From CAYNEI01 sp964396185 (lineage in GTDB: Archaea; Thermoplasmatota; SW-10-69-26): 27,915 nucleotides of DNA. The DNA is taken from the NCBI GenBank assembly GCA_964396185.1, contig CAYNEI010000031.1:1-27915 (forward strand), written 5' to 3'. Below are positions 1 to 6,856 of this stretch, one piece after another (positions within the stretch are counted from its first letter, which is position 1; each line of letters begins with the position of its first letter). The notes below the pieces were generated by a model. The model did no database searches. It had not been told where the DNA came from and saw nothing but the letters and a program-made list of their open reading frames with translations. A program made the position numbers and the translations under genes.

Positions 1-28
1 CTTGCCGGGCCGATCGCTTCTTCGCCAT
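1..28 (-). CDS. 5' end of a gene running off the left edge, product unknown
   Basis: Only nine complete codons are inside the window, reading MAKKRSARQ from an ATG at 26-28 on the minus strand. A purine-rich AGGAAGTG stretch lies a few bases upstream and an AT-rich box (69-76) lies about 44 bases upstream, which is the arrangement of an archaeal promoter with a short leader. The basic start would suit a small nucleic-acid-binding or ribosomal protein, but nothing identifies it. The call rests on the start context alone. Confidence 0.35.
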
Positions 29-68
29 AGGGACACTTCCTCAGGTGGCGCCTCGAAAGAGGACCTAC

Positions 69-76
69 TATTTTAC
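69..76 (-). promoter_or_regulatory. Candidate TATA box for the gene leaving the left edge
   Basis: On the minus strand this reads GTAAAATA, the only strongly AT-rich stretch in the first 500 bases. It sits about 44 bases before the ATG at 28, which would give a leader of roughly 18 bases. Confidence 0.4.
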
Positions 77-98
77 CTTACTCGCCGCGCATCCGTGA

Positions 99-505
99 TC
101 AAGACATCGAGCGGATCCGCGCGATCCGGACGAACCATCGGAGCTTTCGGGGTGATTCGTCCTCTCGCGCGCATCCCGCACCACGACATCGCCCGGATGC
201 GCGCGATCCGCACGAACGCGGGGGCTGATGGGGCGCGTTCCTACTCTCCGGCGGATCTCTCAGCTCATGGACCGGATCCGCCGGATCCGCCCGAGCCCGT
301 GCCGCAGGGATGGTGGCTCGGGCTCTCGCGAGGATCCGCCCATCACGACATCGAGCGAATCCTCGCGATCCGGACGAACCGGTGCATCGTTCGGGGTGGT
401 TCGTCCTCTCGCGCGCATCCCGAATCACGACATCGCCCGGATGCGCGCGATCCGTACGAACGCTCCATGTGGTTGGGGCGTTCGTACTCTCCGGCGGACC
501 TCTCA
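99..505. repeat. Higher-order tandem repeat behind htpX (81-bp units in 243-bp super-units)
   Basis: Six related units begin at about 99, 181, 260, 343, 425 and 503, spaced 82, 79, 83, 82 and 78 bases. Units three apart resemble each other most (99/343, 181/425, 260/503, offset 243-244), so the array is two copies of a three-part super-unit. Read on the minus strand, every unit holds a version of the last codons of htpX, RI(R/A)RIR(A/S)MS; all but the 181 unit also keep the TGA stop, since there TGA has become TGG. The 503 unit is the real htpX 3' end. The array fills the space between the htpX stop and the promoter of the next minus-strand gene. I see no separate gene in 29-502. Confidence 0.8.
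128..487. other. Five hairpins, one per repeat unit, with compensating stem changes
   Basis: Each repeat unit outside htpX contains an inverted repeat at the same register, just after GATCC. Pairs are 128-134/156-162 (GGACGAA/TTCGTCC), 214-220/234-240 (GAACGCG/CGCGTTC), 289-297/315-323 (GCCCGAGCC/GGCTCGGGC), 373-381/399-407 (GGACGAACC/GGTTCGTCC) and 454-463/478-487 (GTACGAACGC/GCGTTCGTAC). Loops are 13-21 bases. Stem sequence differs between units while pairing is largely kept. The unit inside htpX (503-540) lacks the hairpin. If transcribed from htpX, these would form a run of 3' UTR hairpins. Confidence 0.7.
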
Positions 506-1438
506 GCTCATGGCTCGGATCCGCCGAATCCGCTCGTTCAGCGGCGGATGCGTGGAGAAGAGGCTCGTAGCGTCGATGTTGCGCTTGAACGGGTTGCCGA
601 GGTACAGGCTCGCCACGGTCTTGGACCCCTGCGGGTCGTCTGGCAGGTCGTCTCTGAGCTTCTCAAGCGCCTGGGCCAGGCCTTCCGAGTTGCGGGTGAA
701 GCGCACGGCCGTTGCATCGGCCAGGTACTCCCGGTTGCGGCTCATGGCCAGGTAGACCATCCGCGAGAGGATCGGAGCCAGGATGAGCGCCAGGATCCCG
801 ATAACGAGAGCGATCGCGCCTCCACCGCCCTTCTTGGAGCCGCTCCCGCCGGTGAACCACAGGCTGCGGAGCAGGATCTCGCTGAGCATGGCGATGGCTC
901 CCACCACGCCCACGGTCACGGTCTGCAAGAGGATGTCCCGGTTGGCGATGTGCGCCATCTCGTGGGCCATGACGCCCTCGAGCTCCTCCTGGTCCCAGAT
1001 CTCCAGGCCCCCCTTGGTCACGCAGATGACCGCCTCCTCGGGGTTCTTGCCGGCAGCGAACGCGTTGGGATCCTTGGAGTCCTGGACGTACACCTTGGGC
1101 ATCGGGAGCCCGGCAGCGATGGACATCTCCTCGACGCGGTTCACGAACAGGCGCTCAGCGCGGTCGTCGGTGTCCGGTTCTCGCGCCTCGGCAGCGCGCA
1201 GCACCGTGTCCACGGAGCGGTTGTACGTGACCGCGATGTAGATGGTGCCCACGATGAGCGCCAGGATGCCGGTGAAGATGGGGGGATAGCCGAAGGCCCA
1301 GCCAGCGATGAACACGAGCCCCCAGAGCAGGCCGAACATGAGGGCGATGATGAGCACGGTCTTGCGCTTGTTGGCCGCGATCTCATCCCGGAACGACGTT
1401 GGCTCCAGGCGGTTGACGGTGGCGTCACCGGTGGCCAT
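503..1438 (-). CDS. htpX: HtpX-family membrane zinc metalloprotease (M48)
   Basis: This 311-aa protein is a membrane-embedded zinc endopeptidase of family M48, which degrades misfolded membrane proteins. Two hydrophobic segments lie near residues 27-50 and 55-75. The zinc motif HEMAH follows (in GVMAHEMAHIANRD), two more hydrophobic stretches come after it, and the downstream NREYLADA motif supplies the third zinc ligand region. Length and layout fit archaeal and bacterial HtpX. The ATG lies 9 bases after the lemA stop, so the two form an operon, a common pairing. The last codons (NERIRRIRAMS) are the template of the repeat array that follows the stop. Confidence 0.93.
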   Translation of the reverse strand: MATGDATVNRLEPTSFRDEIAANKRKTVLIIALMFGLLWGLVFIAGWAFGYPPIFTGILALIVGTIYIAVTYNRSVDTVLRAAEAREPDTDDRAERLFVNRVEEMSIAAGLPMPKVYVQDSKDPNAFAAGKNPEEAVICVTKGGLEIWDQEELEGVMAHEMAHIANRDILLQTVTVGVVGAIAMLSEILLRSLWFTGGSGSKKGGGGAIALVIGILALILAPILSRMVYLAMSRNREYLADATAVRFTRNSEGLAQALEKLRDDLPDDPQGSKTVASLYLGNPFKRNIDATSLFSTHPPLNERIRRIRAMS

Positions 1439-1447
1439 GTCGCCGTC

Positions 1448-2008
1448 CTACGAGAAGCTGACCTCGGGCACGGCGCGCTCGGCCTCCGGGGTCTCGAGCA
1501 TCTCGCGCTCCGAGCGGCTCATCATGCCGGCCACGATGAGGCCCGGGAAGCTCTCGACTGTGTTGTTGAACTGGAGCACGGAATCGTTGTAGGCTTGCCG
1601 GGCGAAGGCGACCTTGTTCTCCGTGTGCGTGAGTTCGTCCTGGAGCTGCAGGAAGTTCTCGTTGGCTTTGAGCTCCGGGTAGTCCTCGGCCACGGCGAAG
1701 AGTTTGCCCAGGGCTTGCTCGAGCATCCCCTCGGCATCCATGGACGCCTGGCGCGTGCCCGCTTGCACGAGCATGGAGCGGGCGCGCGTGACGTTCTCAA
1801 GGACCTCCTGCTCGAAGTCCTTGTACCCTTTGACGGTCTCGATCAGGTTGGGGATCAGATCGGCACGCCGCTTGAGCTGCACATCGATCTGGGCCCAAGC
1901 GTTGTCGATCCGGTTCTCCAAGCGGATGATCCGGTTGAACGTCATCACGAACCAGAGCAGGAGCAGCCCGGCAACGACCCCGAGCACGACCCATAGCCAG
2001 ACGGCCAT
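1448..2008 (-). CDS. lemA: LemA family membrane protein
   Basis: This is a 186-aa LemA family protein: one N-terminal transmembrane helix (about residues 2-23, MAVWLWVVLGVVAG...) followed by a long helical domain. The diagnostic LemA motifs are visible: NRIDNAWAQIDVQLKRRADL, then IPNLIETVKGY, then a C-terminal FPGLI. Its biochemical role is not established; it is often encoded next to HtpX, as here, and is thought to act in the membrane. The frame is open further upstream, but the ATG at 2008 places the membrane helix at the N-terminus and lies 28 bases from a TATA-like box, so I prefer it. Confidence 0.9.
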   Translation of the reverse strand: MAVWLWVVLGVVAGLLLLWFVMTFNRIIRLENRIDNAWAQIDVQLKRRADLIPNLIETVKGYKDFEQEVLENVTRARSMLVQAGTRQASMDAEGMLEQALGKLFAVAEDYPELKANENFLQLQDELTHTENKVAFARQAYNDSVLQFNNTVESFPGLIVAGMMSRSEREMLETPEAERAVPEVSFS

Positions 2009-2031
2009 GGAGAGCGAAGTCCCAACAGCCC

Positions 2032-2039
2032 TACATAAG
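2032..2039 (-). promoter_or_regulatory. TATA-like box for lemA-htpX
   Basis: On the minus strand the sequence is CTTATGTA, centred about 28 bases before the lemA ATG. This is the spacing of an archaeal promoter with a leaderless transcript. Confidence 0.5.
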
Positions 2040-2111
2040 CCCATCCAATCTCGGCCGCGTCGTCCCAACCTTGTCCCAACATGGATATCCCCCGGGTCGA
2101 AGGGAGCCACC

Positions 2112-4493
2112 ATGGGACCCACCATGCAAGGAGACCGAACCCACCGCTCGCTCCCAGCCCTCGCCGTTGCCCTGGCCCTCATCCTTCCAGCCGCCATCAT
2201 GTTGCTACCGGGGGAGGCCGAGGCAGCCACCACGCGCGTGCTCACCATCAACAACGCGAACACCGACTCCACCGTCCAGTTCAAGGGGTTCGATGGGAAC
2301 CCAACCAAGCTCTACGACATCGACGGGGACGGCGACATGGAGATCATCGCCCAGAACGACAACCAGTGGGTCTACGTCTTCGACTCCAAGAACGGTGATC
2401 TGCTCTTCGAGGTCAAGACACCGTTGCCCTCTGGCTGGGGAGCTCGCAGCTTCAACGGGCCCGAGGTCTCCATCATGGAGAAGGGCGGGGAGGTCCGTTT
2501 GATCCTGGCCAGCTCGGCAGCCATCGTTGCCTCGTACAAGTTCGACCCGGGCGCCAGTTCACCTGGTGATTTCAAGTTCATCAAGGAGTGGCAGCGCCGG
2601 CTCAACGACTGTCACTCCGATCCCGGCATGGACGCCAAGCCAGTGCTTGCAGACCTGGACAAGGACGGCAGCTTCGAGATCCTCGGAGCCACCGAGGAGA
2701 GGGGCCTGATCGCCCTCAACGACGACGGTACCCTGTTCTGGAAGAACTGCCTGGCTGGCGGGAACGCAGCGCCCAACGTGGCCGACCTTGACCTAGACGG
2801 CCGCCTGGACGTCGTTCATGTCTCCGATGGAGGCGTGGTCGCAGCGCTCAACGGTCAGACCGGGAACTGGAAGTGGGGCTTCGCGACCCTCGACCACTTC
2901 GACCTCAGCTCGGCTGCCATCCCCGTGATGGCTGGTGTTGGGCAGTTAGACGGCAAGGGCGGTCCTGACATCGTCATCGGCGCGCGGGATAGCCACGACC
3001 CGGACAACTTCGACAACAACCACGCCCTGCTGTTGGCCTTGAGCTCGCATGGCAAGATCCTGTGGTCCTTCCAGGACCCGGATGGTAACCCTCTCACGTA
3101 CACGCGACCCATCATCGTCGACGCTGACGGGGATGGTCAGAACGAGGTGTACTGGGGCGACTGGAACACCATGGGCCACAAGCCCCCGCCACCGGACAGC
3201 GACGACGCCTGGGCGGTCACCGGACCCGCGCACTTCTACCGCTTCTCAGCCAACGGGAACATGGAGTGGCGCACGACCCTTGGCACGTGGTGGAGCAACA
3301 ACGATCTGGCCTTGGCTGATGTGGACGGTGACGGCGTCCAGGAGGTCCTGGCCAACGGGCCCAACGGCGCCCACGACGGGATCTGGTACCTGGACAGCAA
3401 CACCGGCAACAAGGAGACCTTCGTCGATGTCCACCCGTTCAAGGTGCAGCGCGCCCCGGTGGTGGCCGACCTGTACGGCCAGGGCACCATGCAGTGGGTC
3501 GTCCAGGTCGCCCCTAACACCAACGACGCCGGTGGCCACGGGATCCTCGTCTACGACACCGGCCAGCCCTACGACGCCGCCTGGCCGCACCTGCCCGACC
3601 CGACGTTCGACGAGTCCTCGAGCCCCAGCGAGCCCGACGACCCGAGCGAGCCCGACGACCCGAGCGAGCCCGAAGACCCGGATGGCACGTTCAACGCCAC
3701 CTTTAGGATCCACAACCCCAACGAGTGGTGGCAACAGGTCGAGATCCGCCCCGACACCCCGCGCACCATCCAGCAAGTCCAGGTTCGCCTGGACGGCGGG
3801 GTCTGGAGATCCATGACCCACCAGAGCTACGGCCACTGGACCAGCTCCTACCACTCGCCAGCCGGGACCCAAGTCGAGTTCCGGGCCACGGACACGAACA
3901 ACCAGGTCTCCCAGAGCGAGCCGTTCACGTGGCTCAGCGGTGAGAAGGAGAAGCCGAGCACCGAACCCAGCGACGGCCAAACCCCGTTCGAACCAGGCTA
4001 TCGCGTGGCCGACGGCGTCAACGAGTGGTGGGTGGAGGTCTACGTGGAGACAAGCGATCCGCTCACCTCGGTCAAGGCCCAGGTGAACGGTGGCAACTTC
4101 AAGGCCCTGGACAAGACCGACTGGGGCTCTTGGGCCAAGAGCTTCCACGTCCCCCAGGGCAGCGAGGTCGTCTTCGAGGCCACCCGCACCGACGGCGCCC
4201 AGAACACCAGTGAGACCTTCATCTGGTTGTCCGACGGGGAGAGCGAGTTCAGCGCATCGTTCACCCCGAAGGCCCAAGGCAATGACTGGTGGGTGGAGAC
4301 CGTCGTCAACGCCAACGAGCCCGTGGTCGCCGTGGACGCGCGGATCAACGGCGGCGCATGGAAGGCGCTGGACAAGACCGACTGGGGCTCCTGGGCCAAG
4401 AGCATCCACACTCCGGACGGCTCAGAGGTCCAGTTCCGTGCCACCAGCCAGAGCGGTGCCACCGCCACCAGCGAGACCTTCGTGTGGCACTGA
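2112..4493 (+). CDS. Secreted FG-GAP/VCBS protein with three expansin-CBM63-like modules
   Basis: This 793-aa protein has a signal peptide (residues 1-37, ending AEAA). An FG-GAP/VCBS-type propeller follows (about 40-510), with repeated calcium-binding loops of DxDxDG type (DIDGDGDME near 69, then DLDKDGS, DLDLDGR, DADGDGQ, DVDGDGV). A Ser/Glu/Pro/Asp linker (SEPDDPSEPDD) comes next, then three repeats of about 85 residues. Each repeat has a WW pair (539-540, 639-640, 726-727), an NGG or DGG turn, and an aromatic cluster (SYGHW 572-576; DWGSW 670-674 and 757-761). This order matches the cellulose-binding aromatic face of the expansin C-terminal domain (CBM63). I infer cell-surface polysaccharide binding; there is no expansin catalytic domain. 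A GGATATCC box lies 26 bases before the ATG. Confidence 0.8.
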   Translation: MGPTMQGDRTHRSLPALAVALALILPAAIMLLPGEAEAATTRVLTINNANTDSTVQFKGFDGNPTKLYDIDGDGDMEIIAQNDNQWVYVFDSKNGDLLFEVKTPLPSGWGARSFNGPEVSIMEKGGEVRLILASSAAIVASYKFDPGASSPGDFKFIKEWQRRLNDCHSDPGMDAKPVLADLDKDGSFEILGATEERGLIALNDDGTLFWKNCLAGGNAAPNVADLDLDGRLDVVHVSDGGVVAALNGQTGNWKWGFATLDHFDLSSAAIPVMAGVGQLDGKGGPDIVIGARDSHDPDNFDNNHALLLALSSHGKILWSFQDPDGNPLTYTRPIIVDADGDGQNEVYWGDWNTMGHKPPPPDSDDAWAVTGPAHFYRFSANGNMEWRTTLGTWWSNNDLALADVDGDGVQEVLANGPNGAHDGIWYLDSNTGNKETFVDVHPFKVQRAPVVADLYGQGTMQWVVQVAPNTNDAGGHGILVYDTGQPYDAAWPHLPDPTFDESSSPSEPDDPSEPDDPSEPEDPDGTFNATFRIHNPNEWWQQVEIRPDTPRTIQQVQVRLDGGVWRSMTHQSYGHWTSSYHSPAGTQVEFRATDTNNQVSQSEPFTWLSGEKEKPSTEPSDGQTPFEPGYRVADGVNEWWVEVYVETSDPLTSVKAQVNGGNFKALDKTDWGSWAKSFHVPQGSEVVFEATRTDGAQNTSETFIWLSDGESEFSASFTPKAQGNDWWVETVVNANEPVVAVDARINGGAWKALDKTDWGSWAKSIHTPDGSEVQFRATSQSGATATSETFVWH

Positions 4494-4510
4494 CGGCGAT
4501 CAAGCGGTGC

Positions 4511-4539
4511 GTCCGGCCGTCAACTAGGGACGGCCGGAC
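4511..4539. terminator. Perfect 11-bp hairpin after the FG-GAP gene
   Basis: GTCCGGCCGTC (4511-4521) and GACGGCCGGAC (4529-4539) are perfectly inverted around a 7-base loop, 18 bases after the stop codon. There is no long T run, so archaeal termination here could be structural or the hairpin may protect the 3' end. Confidence 0.5.
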
Positions 4540-4568
4540 TCGGGCTGTCACCCGGGCTCCAAGCGCGC

Positions 4569-4576
4569 CTTTATCC
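4569..4576 (+). promoter_or_regulatory. TATA box of the secreted subtilase gene
   Basis: CTTTATCC is centred about 27 bases before the ATG at 4600, the usual archaeal distance to a transcription start at the first codon. Confidence 0.55.
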
Positions 4577-4599
4577 CTGGGTCTGCCCTTGACGGCCCG

Positions 4600-6135
4600 A
4601 TGGCTTCCCGAGGCGTGTTCGTAGCGTTGGTGCTCTCGATGCTGACGGTGACGTTCTCGCCTGTGGGGGGTGCTTCCAACGTCGACGGCGGCTCCGAGGT
4701 GGTCGTGGCGGTGCTCGATTCCGGGATCCGCGCGAGCCACGACGAGTTCGACTACAAGGCCTCCGGCGGGACCGGTGACGGTCCGGCGGGCCAGCTCGTC
4801 GGCTGGTGGGACTTCACCGACGAAGAGGCCCAGGTCGAGCTTCCCGATCCAGGCGAGGTCTGGGACGACCGGTTCGCGCCCTACGACAACAACGGCCACG
4901 GTACCGCGGTGGCCAGCCTGGTCGGCGGCCAGACCGTGAGCCTGGCACCCGGCACCAAGATCGCCATGGCCAAGGTATCCGAAGAGGACGGCAGCATCTC
5001 CAACATGGTCGCTGCCTACGACTGGGCGCTCAACACGATCGAAGCCGACGTGATCAGCATCAGCATCGGCACCATCATCCCCGTCCCTGGGGTCATCGAC
5101 TCCCTAGATGAGGCCTTCGAGCAGGCCCGCGCCCGAGGCGTGCTCACCGTCGTGGCGGCCGGCAACGGGTGGGGCGTCGGGTGCGCGCCAGCCTGGAGCT
5201 GGGCATCGGGCTACGGGTACGAGGCCTCCGCGCTCAGCGTCGGTCGGCTCTTCGACAACGGGTCGGCCAACGCCATCGTCTCCTGCACGCACCTGGACCC
5301 CGACATCTCGGGCTTCGGGTACGACGTGCCAGCCGCCGAGCACGACGATGACAGCGACATCGCGTCCCATAGCGGCACCTCGTTCGCCGCCCCTCTCGTG
5401 GCCGGCGGTGCAGCTGAACTCATGGGTCTGCTGGCCGCCAACGGCCACGCGGACACGCCAGAGGCGGTCGAGGAGCTCCTCTTGTCATGCGCCACCGACC
5501 ACGGTTGGCCGTACGCGATCCAAGGCCACGGCTTCTACCACACCACCGAGCACGCCCTCGCGATCGACGCGGCAGCCAACGGCAACTTGTGCAACCGCCC
5601 CTCGTTCTTCGGTGTCAACCGCCAGGTCAACGACGCCTACGGTGACACGGTCGCCGACACTGGCAAGTTCCTCTTCACGGAGGTCGCGGACTTCGACCAT
5701 GCGTGGAGCCTGGAGGACACAGGCCAGGACCCTGGTACCCCCCTGGATGTCCTCGGGGCCTCCCAGCCAACTGGAGCCGCGGAGGCCGAGCTCTACGAGC
5801 TCACGCTTACCCAAGGGGAGACCATCACGGTCGACGTCGCCTACGGGCCCAACCCGACGGGTGCCAACGACTTCGACGTCGCCCTCTTCCAACCCGGCGC
5901 CTCCCAGGATGGCAGCCTGGACCTCTTCGAGCGCGAGGCGTTGGCCGGCCAGAGCGCTGGCATGGACGAGTCCCTTGTGTTCACCGCCCCGTACTCTGGG
6001 ACCTTCGAGCTCGCCATCTACGGTTGGCTCATCCTGGACGACCAGCCCATCACCGTCACCGCGTCCGGGGATGGCGCCGGCACGCTGGGCTTCCAGCGCC
6101 AGACCACCGTCGTGGGCCAACGCGCGATCAGCTGA
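4600..6135 (+). CDS. Secreted subtilisin-like serine protease (S8)
   Basis: This 511-aa S8 peptidase is probably exported: the N-terminus is hydrophobic (residues 4-24) and ends in GGAS. The catalytic triad is visible as D40 (VAVLDSGI), H100 (NNGHGTAVA) and S261 (SGTSFAAP), with the oxyanion Asn in VVAAGNGWG. No I9 inhibitor propeptide is present between the signal and the catalytic domain, which is unusual for secreted subtilisins. The region after about residue 380 (ELTLTQGETITVDVAYGP onward) looks like a beta-sandwich pre-peptidase C-terminal (PPC) type domain. It follows the polysaccharide-binding candidate but has its own TATA box, so it is probably transcribed separately. The likely substrate is extracellular protein. 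Confidence 0.9.
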   Translation: MASRGVFVALVLSMLTVTFSPVGGASNVDGGSEVVVAVLDSGIRASHDEFDYKASGGTGDGPAGQLVGWWDFTDEEAQVELPDPGEVWDDRFAPYDNNGHGTAVASLVGGQTVSLAPGTKIAMAKVSEEDGSISNMVAAYDWALNTIEADVISISIGTIIPVPGVIDSLDEAFEQARARGVLTVVAAGNGWGVGCAPAWSWASGYGYEASALSVGRLFDNGSANAIVSCTHLDPDISGFGYDVPAAEHDDDSDIASHSGTSFAAPLVAGGAAELMGLLAANGHADTPEAVEELLLSCATDHGWPYAIQGHGFYHTTEHALAIDAAANGNLCNRPSFFGVNRQVNDAYGDTVADTGKFLFTEVADFDHAWSLEDTGQDPGTPLDVLGASQPTGAAEAELYELTLTQGETITVDVAYGPNPTGANDFDVALFQPGASQDGSLDLFEREALAGQSAGMDESLVFTAPYSGTFELAIYGWLILDDQPITVTASGDGAGTLGFQRQTTVVGQRAIS

Positions 6136-6167
6136 ACGCACCCCTCTCCACATCAGGCCAGGAGCGA

Positions 6168-6195
6168 GCACGGGGAAACCCTCTTTGCCCCGTGC
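6168..6195. terminator. Hairpin after the secreted subtilase gene
   Basis: GCACGGGG (6168-6175) pairs perfectly with CCCCGTGC (6188-6195) around a 12-base loop, 32 bases after the protease stop and 24 bases before the next start codon. It may be a terminator or lie in the leader of the next gene. Confidence 0.45.
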
Positions 6196-6219
6196 GAGGT
6201 CCGGTGCCAAGGGATCCAG

Positions 6220-6639
6220 ATGCGCAAGGCAACCAAGCGCAAGCACGCCTTCTGGGCCGCTCTGATCGCTGGCCTCCTCATGATCGCCTCGGGCAGCGTC
6301 GGATCCACCAGCCTCTGGCGCCTGGGCTACACGCTGCTGGCTGCCTGGTTCCCCTTCTTCGAACCGCTGCTTTTCACGGCGCTCATCCTCGTTTTGATCC
6401 TGGCCTCCTTCGGCGGACTCACGGTGCTAGCTGGCGCCTACTACATCCACGAAGGCCGCACCCGGACCCCGCAGTTCCTGATCACCATCGGTGTCGGTGC
6501 TGGCCTGCTGGGGCTTGCTTTCCACCTCCTGCTCGTCTTCGTGGAGGGCGGCAACCCCGTTCGCTCCCTGGTCGCCACGGGCACGACGGTGGCGGGCTTG
6601 GCGGTCTTGCTCAGCATCTACGCGCGGGCCATGCTCTGA
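6220..6639 (+). CDS. Four-helix integral membrane protein, function unknown
   Basis: This 139-aa protein has a basic start (MRKATKRKH) and four clear hydrophobic segments at about residues 11-28, 45-74, 88-107 and 112-137. I do not recognise a family. The basic N-terminus predicts a cytoplasmic amino end. It stands between the secreted protease and the biotin carboxylase gene, separated from both by hairpins, so it is likely a single transcription unit. The ATG is the first in frame that keeps the positively charged leader. GC-rich codon use matches its neighbours, which supports a real gene. Confidence 0.7.
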   Translation: MRKATKRKHAFWAALIAGLLMIASGSVGSTSLWRLGYTLLAAWFPFFEPLLFTALILVLILASFGGLTVLAGAYYIHEGRTRTPQFLITIGVGAGLLGLAFHLLLVFVEGGNPVRSLVATGTTVAGLAVLLSIYARAML

Positions 6640-6677
6640 GAAGGGCGCAGGGTGGTCGTCGAGGAAGGGGAGGAGTG

Positions 6678-6755
6678 GGTCCCGCTGCAGGGCCGGTCAG
6701 CGGGACCAGAGGGGGGTGTGCAGGAGCGGGGCCGATCAGCGGCCCGGGACCCCGC
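6678..6755. terminator. Two related hairpins downstream of the small membrane protein gene
   Basis: GGTCCCGCTG (6678-6687) pairs with CAGCGGGACC (6698-6707) over a 10-base loop. A second hairpin, GGGCCG (6729-6734) with CGGCCC (6740-6745), follows. The two share the core GGCCGRTCAGCGG, so one looks like a degenerate duplicate of the other. They lie between the 6639 stop and the biotin carboxylase start. Confidence 0.4.
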
Positions 6756-6856
6756 GTGCAAGCCTTGGTGGGCGCCCAGGGGGTGTATCTTGTGCGGTGC
6801 GGTGGTCGATACGTCCCGCTACGCTTTTCTCCTGGTCCCCCTTGGCCCATGCACGC

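Noticed and set aside
99..505. CRISPR array
   Set aside because: Units are ~81 bp, diverged throughout and self-similar at 243 bp; there are no identical repeats alternating with unique spacers and no cas genes.
2..1996. A 664-codon plus-strand open frame across htpX and lemA
   Set aside because: It is antisense to two clearly recognised genes, its translation shows no domain, and long antisense frames are expected at this GC content.
3246..4409. A 387-codon minus-strand frame opposite the FG-GAP gene
   Set aside because: Composition is a mirror of the real gene (Gly/Val/Leu/Asp/His runs) and it has no recognisable motif or promoter.
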